NCBI RefSeq assembly: GCF_014207235.1
Contig: NZ_JACHDA010000002.1
Span: 186,001 to 250,000, forward strand
Direction of reading: 5' to 3'
Source of the DNA: Sphingopyxis sp. JAI128
GTDB lineage: Bacteria > Pseudomonadota > Alphaproteobacteria > Sphingomonadales > Sphingomonadaceae
DNA length: 64,000 nucleotides
In this document: positions 43,701 to 52,666 of the stretch, in pieces
How positions within the stretch are numbered: the first letter of the stretch is position 1
How the letters are laid out: each line of letters starts with the position of its first letter
Translations under genes and position numbers: made by a program
Notes under the pieces: generated by a model
The model's database searches: none
What the model was told of the DNA's origin: nothing
What the model saw: only the letters and a program-made list of their open reading frames with translations

Positions 43701-44147
43701 ATGAATCGTTTGAATTGGTCCGCAGTCGCTCCAGCTGGAGCGAAAGCGCTGTTCGCCGTACACCATTACGTCACCAGCAGCACCGCCCTCCCGGAAGAAC
43801 TGATCCACCTCGTCTTTCTCCGGGTCTCTCAGATCAACGGTTGCGCCCATTGCATCGATCTGCACACGCGCGACCTTCTGAAAACAATGCCGGTCGACAA
43901 GATCGCCCTGCTCCCGGTCTGGAACGAAGTCCCGCACCTGTTTCCCGACCAGTATCGCGCGGCGCTCGCATGGGCGGAGGAAGTCACGCGCATCAGCGAG
44001 ACCCATGCCTCCGACGAAGCCTATGCCGCGGCTGCCGCTGCCTTTGAGCCGAAAGACCTGGTTGACCTTACGATCGCGATTGCGGCGATGAACGCCTTCA
44101 ACAGACTGGGAGCACCCTTCCGCCTACCGGTCGCGGCGAAGCCCTGA
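43701..44147 (+). CDS. AhpD-like carboxymuconolactone decarboxylase family protein
   Basis: This 148-residue protein is of the peroxidase-related CMD family. The motif NGCAHCIDLHTRDLL (about 47-61) holds the CxxC pair and the downstream His used in AhpD-type alkylhydroperoxidase chemistry. YRAALAWAEEVTRI and FEPKDLVDLTIAIAAMNAFNRL complete the fold. It likely reduces peroxides using a thiol donor in the cytoplasm. The ATG at 43701 has AGGA eight bases before it. Neighbours give no functional hint; it seems to be a single-gene unit. Confidence 0.88.
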   Translation: MNRLNWSAVAPAGAKALFAVHHYVTSSTALPEELIHLVFLRVSQINGCAHCIDLHTRDLLKTMPVDKIALLPVWNEVPHLFPDQYRAALAWAEEVTRISETHASDEAYAAAAAAFEPKDLVDLTIAIAAMNAFNRLGAPFRLPVAAKP

Positions 44148-44331
44148 TCAGGCAGTGGATCGGTCTCGGTCGGCTCATACCTCCAACCGCTTCGATTGGC
44201 CGGCAGCGGTCCGACCGCTTTCGGGGCAACCCTCGAAAGCAACCATCGCGCGAGCGCGGGGCTCTGCGGTCGCCACCGCTTGCCAAGCTGACTTTCTCTC
44301 GTCGAAGGGCGCCGCCTTCGATGTCCAGGGC

Positions 44332-44985
44332 TCAAAATATCTCATGCCAATTTTCGACGTCCGACGAGCTGTTGGCCAATCCAAAGCAGATCAAGCCTGG
44401 CCGACTAACCGACGTGCCGCTTCTCTCGAGCCGATACTCGAGCCGGCGGCACAGGAAGCCGTCCACCCGCTCTTCCGATGTCAAGGTTAACGTGCCTTTC
44501 GAGGCTTTACCTTGCCATTTGTGCGTATGACCAATCGGCCAGCTGCCGGCGCGCTTCGCTCGCTCATTATATCGTCCGCTGAATTCGTCGAACGGAAAGC
44601 TCGGCCGGCCGTCGAATTCGATGCCGCCTTCGCAGTCATTGCAGCTCACTTCGCCGAACTTGTTATATTCGGCCTTCTTCGCCTCAACGTCGGGTGGGGT
44701 CTTGAGGCTGTCGATGTAGCGAGCCTTCGGCTCAGGCGATGCAGCCGGGGCTGACGCAGGGTCCGGCGCAGTCTGAACGGCAAGCGTTGCCTCATCATCG
44801 GAATTTCGTTCCTGACGCGGGTTTGCCGTCCCACTGGTCATATCGCCAACGAGTTTGTCTGCATTCTGCTCGACCTTTTCGACGGCGCGATCGGCCAATC
44901 GTTCGAGAAAGCCCCGGGCTTCGGCGTTATGGGCCGACAGTAGAAGGACGGGAGCGGCGAGGGCCGCGCACAAATTGCATCGCAT
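44332..44985 (-). CDS. Exported protein of unknown function
   Basis: This 217-residue protein has a signal peptide (RCNLCAALAAPVLLLSAHNAEA). It is followed by a helical acidic/basic segment (RLADRAVEKVEQNADKLVGD), a Pro/Ala linker and a C-terminal domain with CNDC and two later Cys, in FLCRRLEYRLERSGTSV and GLICFG. The CR-x-LEY...G-x-x-CFG arrangement is reminiscent of small surface-antigen/lipoprotein domains with a disulfide, but I cannot name a family. It lies 33 bases after the receptor gene and is probably the last gene of that operon. Confidence 0.65.
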   Translation of the reverse strand: MRCNLCAALAAPVLLLSAHNAEARGFLERLADRAVEKVEQNADKLVGDMTSGTANPRQERNSDDEATLAVQTAPDPASAPAASPEPKARYIDSLKTPPDVEAKKAEYNKFGEVSCNDCEGGIEFDGRPSFPFDEFSGRYNERAKRAGSWPIGHTHKWQGKASKGTLTLTSEERVDGFLCRRLEYRLERSGTSVSRPGLICFGLANSSSDVENWHEIF

Positions 44986-45018
44986 GTTGGTCTCCAGAGA
45001 TTTGATGATTTGAATGCG

Positions 45019-46938
45019 TCAACCCAGATCAGTCGTCAGCGTAGCGGTCAGTCGGCGCGGGAGATTGTAGAGGTAAACGCCCGACGATCCGTTCGCCCAA
45101 CCATATTTGTTGCCGATGTTCGCAAGCTGCAGTCGCAAGGTCGCGGGCGCCTTGCCGAGCTTGAAGCGATAGCGGCCGCCAAGCGACGCGATGGCGCGCG
45201 CGGGGATGACGAGCTTGCCATCGACGCTTGCGACCCGGTCTGACGTGCTTTCGACGACGAGATCGACCGAGACGGCGGGCACAAAGGTCGGCCGGTAATC
45301 GAGCACCGCGGTCGAAAGCCGCCCAAAGCTCGCGAGCGGCTTCTTGCCAACCAGCCCGCTTTCGACGGCATCGCCCGACAGCGTTGCGTCGATGAGCGCA
45401 GTACCCGCGATTGCGGTCAGGCCCGGCGCGATCTGGCCTGACAGCGAGAATTCGGCACCGCGATGCCGCACGTCGCCAAGTTGGCGGAACAGCCTGGCGC
45501 CGTCGAGCGAATAGAAGGGCTTGGTCACCTCGAACACGCCGGCGACCAGGCGGATCGCGGGTGTGATCGACCACCGAAGGCCAGCGTCGACCTGGCGCGT
45601 GCGGATCGCCGGTGGCGCCTCGTCGCGATTGACCGCGTGACCCGGCGCAACTGGGCTCTCCTCCAGCCCTTCGGTATAACTGCCGTAAAGGGCGAGCGAC
45701 GGCGAGACGTAGAAGGCTGCGGTCGCGTTCAGCAGCAGCGGCGCGTCCGTCGTCGTGATGACCGGCAGGCCCGGACCCAACACCCGCTTGCTATAGTCGG
45801 TTTTCTGCAGGCCAAAACTGACTTCGCCGACATCTTTCCAGCGTCCCTCATAAGCAACGCCCGCGGTCCACTGCCGTACGGCGTCGCGCGTCTGCGGACC
45901 AAAGTCCGAAACGGGCTCGGGGAAGTCGACGGGATCCTCGATCGAATGGTTGCCGACATAGATTTCGCGGCTGCCGCCATAGATGCGCGCGCGGTCACGT
46001 CCCTTGATCGAGAGGTGCAGCGTATGGAGCCGCGGTCCCTCGGCAAAACGGCGCGACAGCCGCACCTCGCCGCTGGTCGAGGCCAAACGCCGTCCGGGTT
46101 CCGCGATTACAACCTCGTCGGCGGTGCCGTCAGGCCTCACATCGAGGAACAGCTGCGTGTGCGAGCGGTCAAGTTCGAGGACCGAACGGAACGCCCCCGC
46201 CTTCAGTGTCCAGTCCCCCCGCTTCATCGTGGTGGTCAGACCTGCATTGATCGTTTCGCCCTCACTGGTCGCCCATTTCTGACCGATCCGCTTCACCCGC
46301 TCGAGCCGCGGCGGCAGGAAGTCGCCCGCGGTCAACAGCAGCGGCGACAGTTCCTCGTCGGCGATGCCGATACGGCTCCAGAAGGGCATGACTTCGACGC
46401 CGTCGACCGGTTCCCAGCGCGCGATGAGCGCGGCCGTGCGATATTCCGCCGCTCCGCCGGTGTGGTTGCGGTCGGACACCAGCCCATAACCTGCACCGAT
46501 CGAAAGCCGGTCGGTGATCGGAAGCTGCCCGTCGAGTTCGAGCACCTTCGATCCGAATGGCCCGAGGCGACCGCTGACGCTGAGGAGCCGTTTCGCGCCT
46601 GGTTTGCGTAGATCATATTCGGCGATGCCGGTCGGTGCGGGAAAGGGATATCCCTGCGCGGACAGGCCTACGCGCATCTGCAATCCGCCGATCAGCCGGT
46701 CGGAAAAGGACGCCTGCTGGTCGATGTAGAGACCGTCGAGGCGGATGTTCCCCGCCTCCGCCGCCGAGAAGCCGCGGACATAGTTCGGGTTGTAGATACC
46801 GATCTGCTCGCCGCCGATCGAAGTGCCGAAGGCGTCTTCGGCGCTGGTGGTCGCATTGTCGTCGGTGCGCTGGGCCAAAGCCGCAGCCGGCGCGGCGGCG
46901 AGCGCCAGCCCGAGCGTCGCAAGGAACAAGCGGTCCAT
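45019..46938 (-). CDS. TonB-dependent receptor-like protein with shortened plug
   Basis: This 639-residue outer-membrane protein has a signal peptide (DRLFLATLGLALAAAPAAALA). It then goes almost directly into the late part of a plug domain (YVRGFSAAEAGNIRLDGLYID, PTGIAEYDLRKPG), without the usual first half or an obvious TonB box. The barrel ends with an RLTATLTTDL-type strand. It may be a specialised receptor or a TonB-independent porin. The pseudogene at 39100-39612 is a relative. The ATG at 46938 follows a strong GGAGGT six bases upstream; GTG at 46941 is an alternative. It overlaps the upstream gene's stop. Confidence 0.75.
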   Translation of the reverse strand: MDRLFLATLGLALAAAPAAALAQRTDDNATTSAEDAFGTSIGGEQIGIYNPNYVRGFSAAEAGNIRLDGLYIDQQASFSDRLIGGLQMRVGLSAQGYPFPAPTGIAEYDLRKPGAKRLLSVSGRLGPFGSKVLELDGQLPITDRLSIGAGYGLVSDRNHTGGAAEYRTAALIARWEPVDGVEVMPFWSRIGIADEELSPLLLTAGDFLPPRLERVKRIGQKWATSEGETINAGLTTTMKRGDWTLKAGAFRSVLELDRSHTQLFLDVRPDGTADEVVIAEPGRRLASTSGEVRLSRRFAEGPRLHTLHLSIKGRDRARIYGGSREIYVGNHSIEDPVDFPEPVSDFGPQTRDAVRQWTAGVAYEGRWKDVGEVSFGLQKTDYSKRVLGPGLPVITTTDAPLLLNATAAFYVSPSLALYGSYTEGLEESPVAPGHAVNRDEAPPAIRTRQVDAGLRWSITPAIRLVAGVFEVTKPFYSLDGARLFRQLGDVRHRGAEFSLSGQIAPGLTAIAGTALIDATLSGDAVESGLVGKKPLASFGRLSTAVLDYRPTFVPAVSVDLVVESTSDRVASVDGKLVIPARAIASLGGRYRFKLGKAPATLRLQLANIGNKYGWANGSSGVYLYNLPRRLTATLTTDLG

Positions 46939-47825
46939 CACCTCACCTCCCTCATGCGGCGTTGCACCTCTTCCCAGTCGGTCATGAACATCGCCGCGGC
47001 GAGGCGAGCAGCTGGGCGTTCGGGGTTCAGGCGATCGCTGCGCAGGTCGTCATTTTCATGCGAATAGCTCGACAAATGGACAAGCAGCGGATGCACGCCC
47101 GCAGCGCCCGGCTGATACCAGCTCCGATCGTGCTGCAGTTGCAGCGCGAGCGGCCGCGGCCCCCAGGCATATTCCGCATCGGGGTCATAATCGGGGAGCG
47201 TGTCGGCGACGTAGAGCCCGAATGCGGACCCGGTGCGAACCTGCAAACTTTTGCGCTCTACGCCCTCGGCCTGCACCTGGCGGCGCGCCATCATGTCATA
47301 GGGGTTGAGGAAGACGCTCAGCACCGCGCCCTCTTCCGACGGGGTCAGAAAGCGGCCGTCGCGCTGAATGGTGTCGGTGTTGCCTTCGATCACGCTCTTG
47401 GCCCGGATGGTGAAGGTCGCCCCGACCAGCCGCACGCCGTCGAGGGTCGGTACGACCGAGATGTTGATATCGGCATGCAGGCTGGTTCCCCGAACGTCGC
47501 GGAGCGAGGGTTGCTGCATCAGCGCGTCGAAGGCGACCATCGCACGGCGGCGCAGCAGGTCGATCTCGGCGACGGGGATCTTCGCGAGATTGCGGGGCTG
47601 ATGGACGTGGACGTCGGGCGCCTTCGAATACCATCCCGGCAGGCCGGCGCCGGGACCGGGCGCCTCGGCCACCCATCGCTCCATCAATTTCTTCGGTGCC
47701 CGGCTGTCGCCAGCCGCGGCATGCGCCGCGGGAACGGCGGGAGCCACCGCCAACAGCCCCAGAAGGGCAAGTTTCAGGAAAGGAATTTTCATCGCTCGAG
47801 CTTTCTTGGGTTTGTCGATGCTCAT
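46938..47825 (-). CDS. Exported protein of unknown function, operon partner of the short-plug receptor
   Basis: This is a 295-residue protein with a signal peptide after a short basic start (MKIPFLKLALLGLLAVAPAV from residue 12, cleavage near AHA). The mature part is mixed alpha/beta, with no motif that I recognise; landmarks are SLHADINISVVPTLDGVRLVGATF, GRFLTPSEEGAVLSVFLNPYD and LHPLLVHLS-like HPLLVHLSSYSHEND. The start at 47825 overlaps the upstream stop (ATGA); ATG at 47792 gives a cleaner signal peptide and may be the real one. Its end overlaps the receptor start, so the two are coupled. Location is the periplasm by inference. Confidence 0.65.
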   Translation of the reverse strand: MSIDKPKKARAMKIPFLKLALLGLLAVAPAVPAAHAAAGDSRAPKKLMERWVAEAPGPGAGLPGWYSKAPDVHVHQPRNLAKIPVAEIDLLRRRAMVAFDALMQQPSLRDVRGTSLHADINISVVPTLDGVRLVGATFTIRAKSVIEGNTDTIQRDGRFLTPSEEGAVLSVFLNPYDMMARRQVQAEGVERKSLQVRTGSAFGLYVADTLPDYDPDAEYAWGPRPLALQLQHDRSWYQPGAAGVHPLLVHLSSYSHENDDLRSDRLNPERPAARLAAAMFMTDWEEVQRRMREVR

Positions 47826-48979
47826 CCGGGCAGGCCCAGCGCGCCGCCGATGACGCCGCGCAGCAGTCCGCGCTTCTTTTTGGGCTTCGCGTCGCTGGTC
47901 CGTGTGTCGCTTTCGGCGTCCTCACCGTCCGCCATCAGCGATGCGAGATCGACACCGAGCATGGACATATGCGTCGCCTTGGTGCGCAGCTTGACGCCCC
48001 AGCCGGCAGGCGCGCCGCGCGGCGCCCCGTAATTCCCCTCGGTCCCATAAGCGGTCATCATCAGCATCGCCGATTCCGAGGCTTTGCCGACCGCCGACGG
48101 GACGACACATTCGATGGCCTCGGGGGCGAGCAGGATATGCTGCTGGACAAGGCGCGCGATGTCGCTCTGCTCGAGATAGTCGGGCAACGCCCTGCCGGGC
48201 ATGCGCACCGCGCTCGACGTCCACAGGACGATGGTTCCGTCGTCGCGCGCGCCGGTCACCGTCATGAAATAAGCGCGGGCATTGCCATGCGCGGGCCAAC
48301 TCACCTTCACCGCCCCCGACGCAAGCTCCGCGCTCCGCGGCGCGAGCGGGGCCAGGAAGTCGTTCCCGCTGGCGACCGAGAAGCGCATTTCGGGCGAATA
48401 ATTGCCGCGCACGACATGATCGCCGACGAGCGAGGCGTCGCGCGGCACGCGGGTTCCATTCTTGCCGCCCGGCCATTCGCCATAGGTTGCATGGCGCCCC
48501 GCCGATGGCGGCACCATCGCCTTCACATCGGGGATCGTCCCGAAAGGCGATGCTGCACCGGGCTTCATCGTCGCAAGGTCGATAACGACCGGCTGCCCCG
48601 CGGGCGCGGTTTCCCCGCAGCCCCAGTACAGCTCGATCCGCCCCTTGGGCTTGTCGGGCGTGCCTGGCCGGTAATCGGGTTTGCCGTCGCCCTTGGGCAC
48701 GCCTTTGCCCGGCGAGACGAGCGGCAGGCGCTCTCCGGCGCGCAGATCCTGCGGCGGCAGATGCTCTGCGCTCGGAGCGGTGCTGCTTCGCGTCGATCCG
48801 AGCTGGAGCGAAAGATTTTTCTCGACACCCGTGGGCTGGCCGGTCGCCATGCCCGAAACGGTCTCGGCGGACAGCCAATAGACGGCCTCGATCTTTGGCT
48901 TCGGCGCCTGCTGGGCAAGCGCGGCGGCAGCGATGGCAAGCGTGCAGAGCGCGGTGCTGCCGGTCAGGATCATCTTCAT
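47822..48979 (-). CDS. Exported protein of unknown function (sphingomonad type)
   Basis: This 385-residue protein has a signal peptide (MKMILTGSTALCTLAIAAAALAQ). Distinctive stretches include KIEAVYWLSAETVSGMATG, GRIELYWGCGE, VKVSWPAHGNARAYFMTVTG and WTSSAVRMPGRALPDYLEQSDI, then a Lys/Arg-rich C-terminus (KPKKKRGLLRGVIGGALGLPG). I do not recognise a named family. The VSWPA...AYFMTVTG segment looks like a beta-sandwich (Fn3-like) strand pair, which would suit a binding role at the envelope. ATG at 48979 follows GAGG. It is the second gene of the operon, after the protease-like gene. Confidence 0.65.
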   Translation of the reverse strand: MKMILTGSTALCTLAIAAAALAQQAPKPKIEAVYWLSAETVSGMATGQPTGVEKNLSLQLGSTRSSTAPSAEHLPPQDLRAGERLPLVSPGKGVPKGDGKPDYRPGTPDKPKGRIELYWGCGETAPAGQPVVIDLATMKPGAASPFGTIPDVKAMVPPSAGRHATYGEWPGGKNGTRVPRDASLVGDHVVRGNYSPEMRFSVASGNDFLAPLAPRSAELASGAVKVSWPAHGNARAYFMTVTGARDDGTIVLWTSSAVRMPGRALPDYLEQSDIARLVQQHILLAPEAIECVVPSAVGKASESAMLMMTAYGTEGNYGAPRGAPAGWGVKLRTKATHMSMLGVDLASLMADGEDAESDTRTSDAKPKKKRGLLRGVIGGALGLPG

Positions 48980-48999
48980 CGTGCAAGGTTCCTCTAAAG

Positions 49000-49968
49000 T
49001 CAGGGCTGCTGCGGAGCCGGCGCAATTGGCGGGGAGATATGGAGGCGGAGGCCCGGATGATCGATCACGAACCGCCGGTCGGCGAACATGTCGATCCCCA
49101 GAATCATGGCGGGCTGTCCGGTCGTGAAGCCGAGGACCCTGAATATGGGCAGGTCGGCGACGCGCACCTTGCGGCCCTCGACCTTCGCATTGCCAATCCC
49201 GAGTGCGGCAACCGGCGCCTCGACGCTCGGCATCACGTGGTTGGTCGCGCCCTTGATGTCGGTCGCCTTGACGATGCCGGGGCTGTCGGGCGTGAGCCCG
49301 ATCGCCTTCGCCGCCGCCCAGTTGATGATCGTGCCGCGCGCACCGGTGTCGAGGATGGCCGGAACTTCGGCGCCATTGAGGCGGACCGTAAGCCGCGGTG
49401 CGCGCATATCGTCGAGGACAAAAGGAACCGATGCCGAAAGTCCGTCGAGCATATCCGCCTCGACCTTCGGCGTCATGCGCCACCGACGGCCGGGCATGTC
49501 CAGTTCCACAGCAAAATCTGCGATGATGTCGGCGCCCAAAATGCCGCCGATCCCGAGATGGTCGGTGGGTCCCGGCGGCAGCAGCATCAGTTCGGGCGAG
49601 CGGAAGCTATGTCCGGCAACGTCAACCTGCTTCACGACCGTCGTCTCGACGTCGACCCGTCCCGCCGCGCCATCGATCGGATCATCCGACAATTTGGCGA
49701 CAAGCCCTGGCATCTCGGCGCGCAGTTTCGGCATGATCGTGGTGCGGCTCGCCGCGGTGTCGATGACGAAGCGCTTCGGCGCCGATCCGTCGATGCCGAC
49801 ATGGACGACTGGATGACCCGACGGCAGAATTTCGAGCGGCTGCATCGCCGACGGGGCAGCGACAGCGACCGGCTGTTCGGTCGCCATGGCACGCGCCTGC
49901 TCGGCGACAATCAGGGCACCGAGCAGGCCGAATGCAACCAGACTATAACGATAACGCGTGAGGGGCAT
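49000..49968 (-). CDS. Retropepsin-like aspartic protease family protein, exported
   Basis: This 322-residue exported protein has two tandem retropepsin-type halves. The first active-site motif is FVIDTAAS (D70, with Ala in place of Gly) and the second AILDTGARG (D207). Each half has a GIGGILGAD or ILGIDMFADR flap-end signature. A single chain could therefore form a pepsin-like two-lobed site, although the DTA in lobe one may lower activity. The signal peptide is MPLTRYRYSLVAFGLLGALI with cleavage near ARA. It is first in the operon with the two unknown exported proteins and the short-plug receptor, so it may process a partner or a secreted peptide (inference). Confidence 0.75.
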   Translation of the reverse strand: MPLTRYRYSLVAFGLLGALIVAEQARAMATEQPVAVAAPSAMQPLEILPSGHPVVHVGIDGSAPKRFVIDTAASRTTIMPKLRAEMPGLVAKLSDDPIDGAAGRVDVETTVVKQVDVAGHSFRSPELMLLPPGPTDHLGIGGILGADIIADFAVELDMPGRRWRMTPKVEADMLDGLSASVPFVLDDMRAPRLTVRLNGAEVPAILDTGARGTIINWAAAKAIGLTPDSPGIVKATDIKGATNHVMPSVEAPVAALGIGNAKVEGRKVRVADLPIFRVLGFTTGQPAMILGIDMFADRRFVIDHPGLRLHISPPIAPAPQQP

Positions 49969-50172
49969 GGCCGATCTCCGGCGGCGGGGTGCCGCGAACA
50001 GGGGGCGGTTATGACGGGTTCAGGATGCGCTCCATGCCTCTGCGACCAAGCCGGACCTTGCCTCGCCCGAACAGATTGCCGCGAGACGAAGGCGGACGCC
50101 GGTGCGACGAGGCAGGACGCCAACCGCGCGCACTTCCTTTATGCTTGGGGCGAGCTACACATTGGAATTGCC

Positions 50173-51267
50173 ATGCAGTTGAAGCCCGAACATCGCCTGA
50201 CCATCCTTCTGGTGGCAGCGACCTGGATTCTGTCCGGGGTGCTCTACATCATCCCCTATCACCTCTTCAGCGGCGCGGGCATTTACGTCACCGTTTCGGT
50301 GATCAATATCTGCGTGATGGGCGCGTTGCTTTCGGGCGGCGTCTATTGGGCGGTCCGGGCCACGCGCCGTCGCAATACCCTTGTCCGTCTTGCCGCGATG
50401 GGCGCGGCAGTGGTCCTCGCGTCGGGATTGCTGGCGCTGATCGACGCCTCCACGGGCGAATGGATCGGGCGGCTCGTCGTATCGACCCAACAATCCGCGC
50501 CCTTTGCGCTTCGCGCGACCAACAATTTCATCGCTCTCGTCTGGCAGTTTGCCTTGCTCGGCGCTGCCTTCACGGTCATCGAAGCGAACAAGCTGACGCG
50601 CGAGCGCGAGCTCGAACTCGCCGTCGCGCGCGAAGCGGCAAGTCGCGCCGAAGCCGCCGCGAGCGCCGCCAGCCTTGCGGCGCTCCGCTATCAGCTCAAT
50701 CCGCATTTCCTGTTCAACACGCTCAACGCGATCTCGTCGCTGATCGTCACGAAGGAATATCGCACCGCCGATGCGATGCTCGCCAAGCTGTCGGAATTTC
50801 TTCGCGCAACATTGTCCTCGCAGCCCGATGCCTTGCTGCCGCTCGAGGACGAGCTCGCGACGCTGCAGCATTATCTGGAGATCGAAAGCGTCCGCTTCGG
50901 CGAGCGGCTAGCGGTCGAATTCGTCTGCCCGCCCGCGCTCAACGACGCGCTGGTGCCGGGTTTCCTCCTCCAGCCGCTGATCGAGAATGCGATCAAATAT
51001 GCGCTCGCACCGTCGGCGGTGCCGGTGACGATCAAGGTCGAAGCGTCCCGCGACGGCGAGATGCTGCTCGTTTCGGTCGAGGACGACGGCGCGGGGCAGG
51101 GAAAGGACGCACGCCCCGGAACGGGCGTCGGCATCGCCAACATCCGCCAGCGGCTTGAGACGCTCTTTGGTGCGAAAGGCAGCCTCGAAACACTGAAACG
51201 CGAACGCGGCTTCCTTGCGATCGCGCGCCTGCCGCTCGAACGGCGCAGCGAGGAGATCGCGGCGTGA
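50173..51267 (+). CDS. Sensor histidine kinase, LytS/YehU (HisKA_7TM-less) type
   Basis: This 364-residue inner-membrane kinase has four N-terminal helices (LTILLVAATWILSGVLYIIP and following, to about residue 140) and a short coiled coil (TRERELELAVAREAASRAEA). The His_kinase domain has H178 in QLNPHFLFNTLNAISSL, and an ATPase lid ends in GVGIANIRQRLETLFG. It would phosphorylate the LytTR regulator encoded next. Start ATG at 50173 fits the membrane topology. The gene is divergent from the protease/receptor operon across a 204-base gap, which suggests that it controls that operon. Confidence 0.88.
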   Translation: MQLKPEHRLTILLVAATWILSGVLYIIPYHLFSGAGIYVTVSVINICVMGALLSGGVYWAVRATRRRNTLVRLAAMGAAVVLASGLLALIDASTGEWIGRLVVSTQQSAPFALRATNNFIALVWQFALLGAAFTVIEANKLTRERELELAVAREAASRAEAAASAASLAALRYQLNPHFLFNTLNAISSLIVTKEYRTADAMLAKLSEFLRATLSSQPDALLPLEDELATLQHYLEIESVRFGERLAVEFVCPPALNDALVPGFLLQPLIENAIKYALAPSAVPVTIKVEASRDGEMLLVSVEDDGAGQGKDARPGTGVGIANIRQRLETLFGAKGSLETLKRERGFLAIARLPLERRSEEIAA

Positions 51268-52010
51268 GCAAGCTTCACGTCCTGCTCGTCGACGATGAGC
51301 CGCTGGCGCTCCGTCGTCTCGAAACGCTGTTCGGCGACATCGACGATATCGAGGTCGTCGGAGCCGCCTCGACCGGAGAGGAAGCCGAGCGAAAAATTGC
51401 AAAATTGCGCCCTGATCTGGTAATGCTCGACATCTCGATGCCCCAGAAGAGCGGCATCCGCGTCGCCGCCGATCTGGTGGCCGAACCCCGCCCGGAAATT
51501 ATCTTCGTCACCGCTTTCGAGCAATATGCGCCCGATGCGTTCGAGGTCGATGCGGCCGACTATCTTCTGAAACCCGTACGCTTCGACCGTCTGCGTCAGG
51601 CCGTCGAGCGGGCGCGCCGACGGCGGGCGATGCGCGATGCCGCCGATCGGATCGCAGGCGCCGCGCCGGCGGAAAATCGCGAAGAGGCAATCTGGGTCCA
51701 AGTCGCGAGCGGCAACCTCCGCCTGCCCATCGCCCAGATCGAATGGGTCGAGGCGGCGCGCGACTATGTGTTGCTCCACACTTCGACTCGAAGTTACATT
51801 CACCGCATCTCGATGACGGCGCTGGAGCAGCTGCTCGACCCCGCGCAGCTCATGCGTGTCCATCGGTCGACCTTCATACGTCCCGCGCTGGTCAAGGCGG
51901 TGCAGCGGCTCGGCAAGGGGCTCATTGCGCTCGAAATGGAGGATGGCGCGGCCGTGCAGGTCGGGCCGAGCTATGTCCGCGCGGTGCTCGACCGGCTCGG
52001 CCTCGTCTGA
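51264..52010 (+). CDS. LytR/AlgR-type response regulator with LytTR DNA-binding domain
   Basis: This 248-residue regulator has a receiver domain with acidic pair D10-D11, phospho-acceptor D56 (LVMLDISMP) and the conserved Lys in YLLKPV. A LytTR domain (about 145-248) contains IEWVEAARDYVLLHT and LDPAQLMRVHRSTFIRP. The GTG start overlaps the kinase stop (GTGA), so the two are co-translated. LytTR proteins bind paired direct repeats; the neighbouring 49969-50172 gap is the obvious place to look. Its target is probably the divergent envelope operon or the genes downstream. Confidence 0.9.
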   Translation: MSKLHVLLVDDEPLALRRLETLFGDIDDIEVVGAASTGEEAERKIAKLRPDLVMLDISMPQKSGIRVAADLVAEPRPEIIFVTAFEQYAPDAFEVDAADYLLKPVRFDRLRQAVERARRRRAMRDAADRIAGAAPAENREEAIWVQVASGNLRLPIAQIEWVEAARDYVLLHTSTRSYIHRISMTALEQLLDPAQLMRVHRSTFIRPALVKAVQRLGKGLIALEMEDGAAVQVGPSYVRAVLDRLGLV

Positions 52011-52227
52011 CGCCTTCGTCGCGCCACCGTCCACCTTGGTCGATGCAGATGCGGGCATGTCGCTGGACGAGCGCGCTTGGAAGCAAGCGGCGAGCGCCAG
52101 CGTCTCGCCTTTCCTAACGTGATCTTGCGGCCACGAGCCGCGAGCAGAGACGGCCGGTTCGTCCCAACCTCACCCCGGCAAGGACCGGCCGCTCTGCTCT
52201 ACCTTCACGAGACGATGGAGACAGACC

Positions 52228-52437
52228 ATGAGCAAACTCCCCTTCCTCGCCGCTGCGATCGCGCTCGGCTTGCCCGTGCCGGCATTGGCAAAGGCCGAAG
52301 CGAAGCCCGAAGCCCATGCCAAGGCCAACGCCAAGCCCGAGCCCAGAGCGAAAGCCGAAGCCAAGCCCGAGGCACGCGCAAAGGCCGAAGCCAAGCCCGA
52401 GGTTCGCGCGAAGGCCGAGGCGAAGCCCGAAGGCTGA
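52228..52437 (+). CDS. Small exported protein made of Lys/Glu/Ala/Pro decapeptide repeats
   Basis: This 69-residue protein has a signal peptide (MSKLPFLAAAIALGLPVPALA). The mature part consists entirely of four and a half copies of a KAEAKPEARA-like decapeptide. The product would be a highly charged, extended or helical periplasmic peptide. GGAG lies eight bases before the ATG, so translation is likely. The function is unknown. The position just after the two-component genes and before the lipase-like gene may be incidental. Confidence 0.6.
   Translation: MSKLPFLAAAIALGLPVPALAKAEAKPEAHAKANAKPEPRAKAEAKPEARAKAEAKPEVRAKAEAKPEG
52291..52434 (+). repeat. 30-base coding tandem repeat, 4.8 copies
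   Basis: Units of 30 bases encode KAEAKPEAHA, KANAKPEPRA, KAEAKPEARA and KAEAKPEVRA, with a final partial KAEAKPEG. Differences between units are mostly single bases, consistent with slippage or unequal crossing over keeping the frame. Confidence 0.85.
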
Positions 52438-52666
52438 TCGCGTCGGCAACGGAGTGCCGATGGGAAGCTCTCTCGCGGTACTCCGCCAACGCTCGGCCCT
52501 GCTCCATGTCCAACACCTGCATTCGTTGCCTCGACATGGCGGAAGCAGGTCTGCTGCAGCCGACGAATGTGTTGAGCCGCCCCATAAACCCTGATCGAGA
52601 TTTGCTGAGCGGAGCTTCGGCGCCGTCTACGCCTTGAACGGCGCAGCAGAATCCAGAGGTAATCGA

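Noticed and set aside
52438..52666. Possible second small gene after the repeat mini-protein
   Set aside because: Only a continuation in shifted frames is open, with no start context and no homology; it looks like spacer and promoter for the lipase-like gene.
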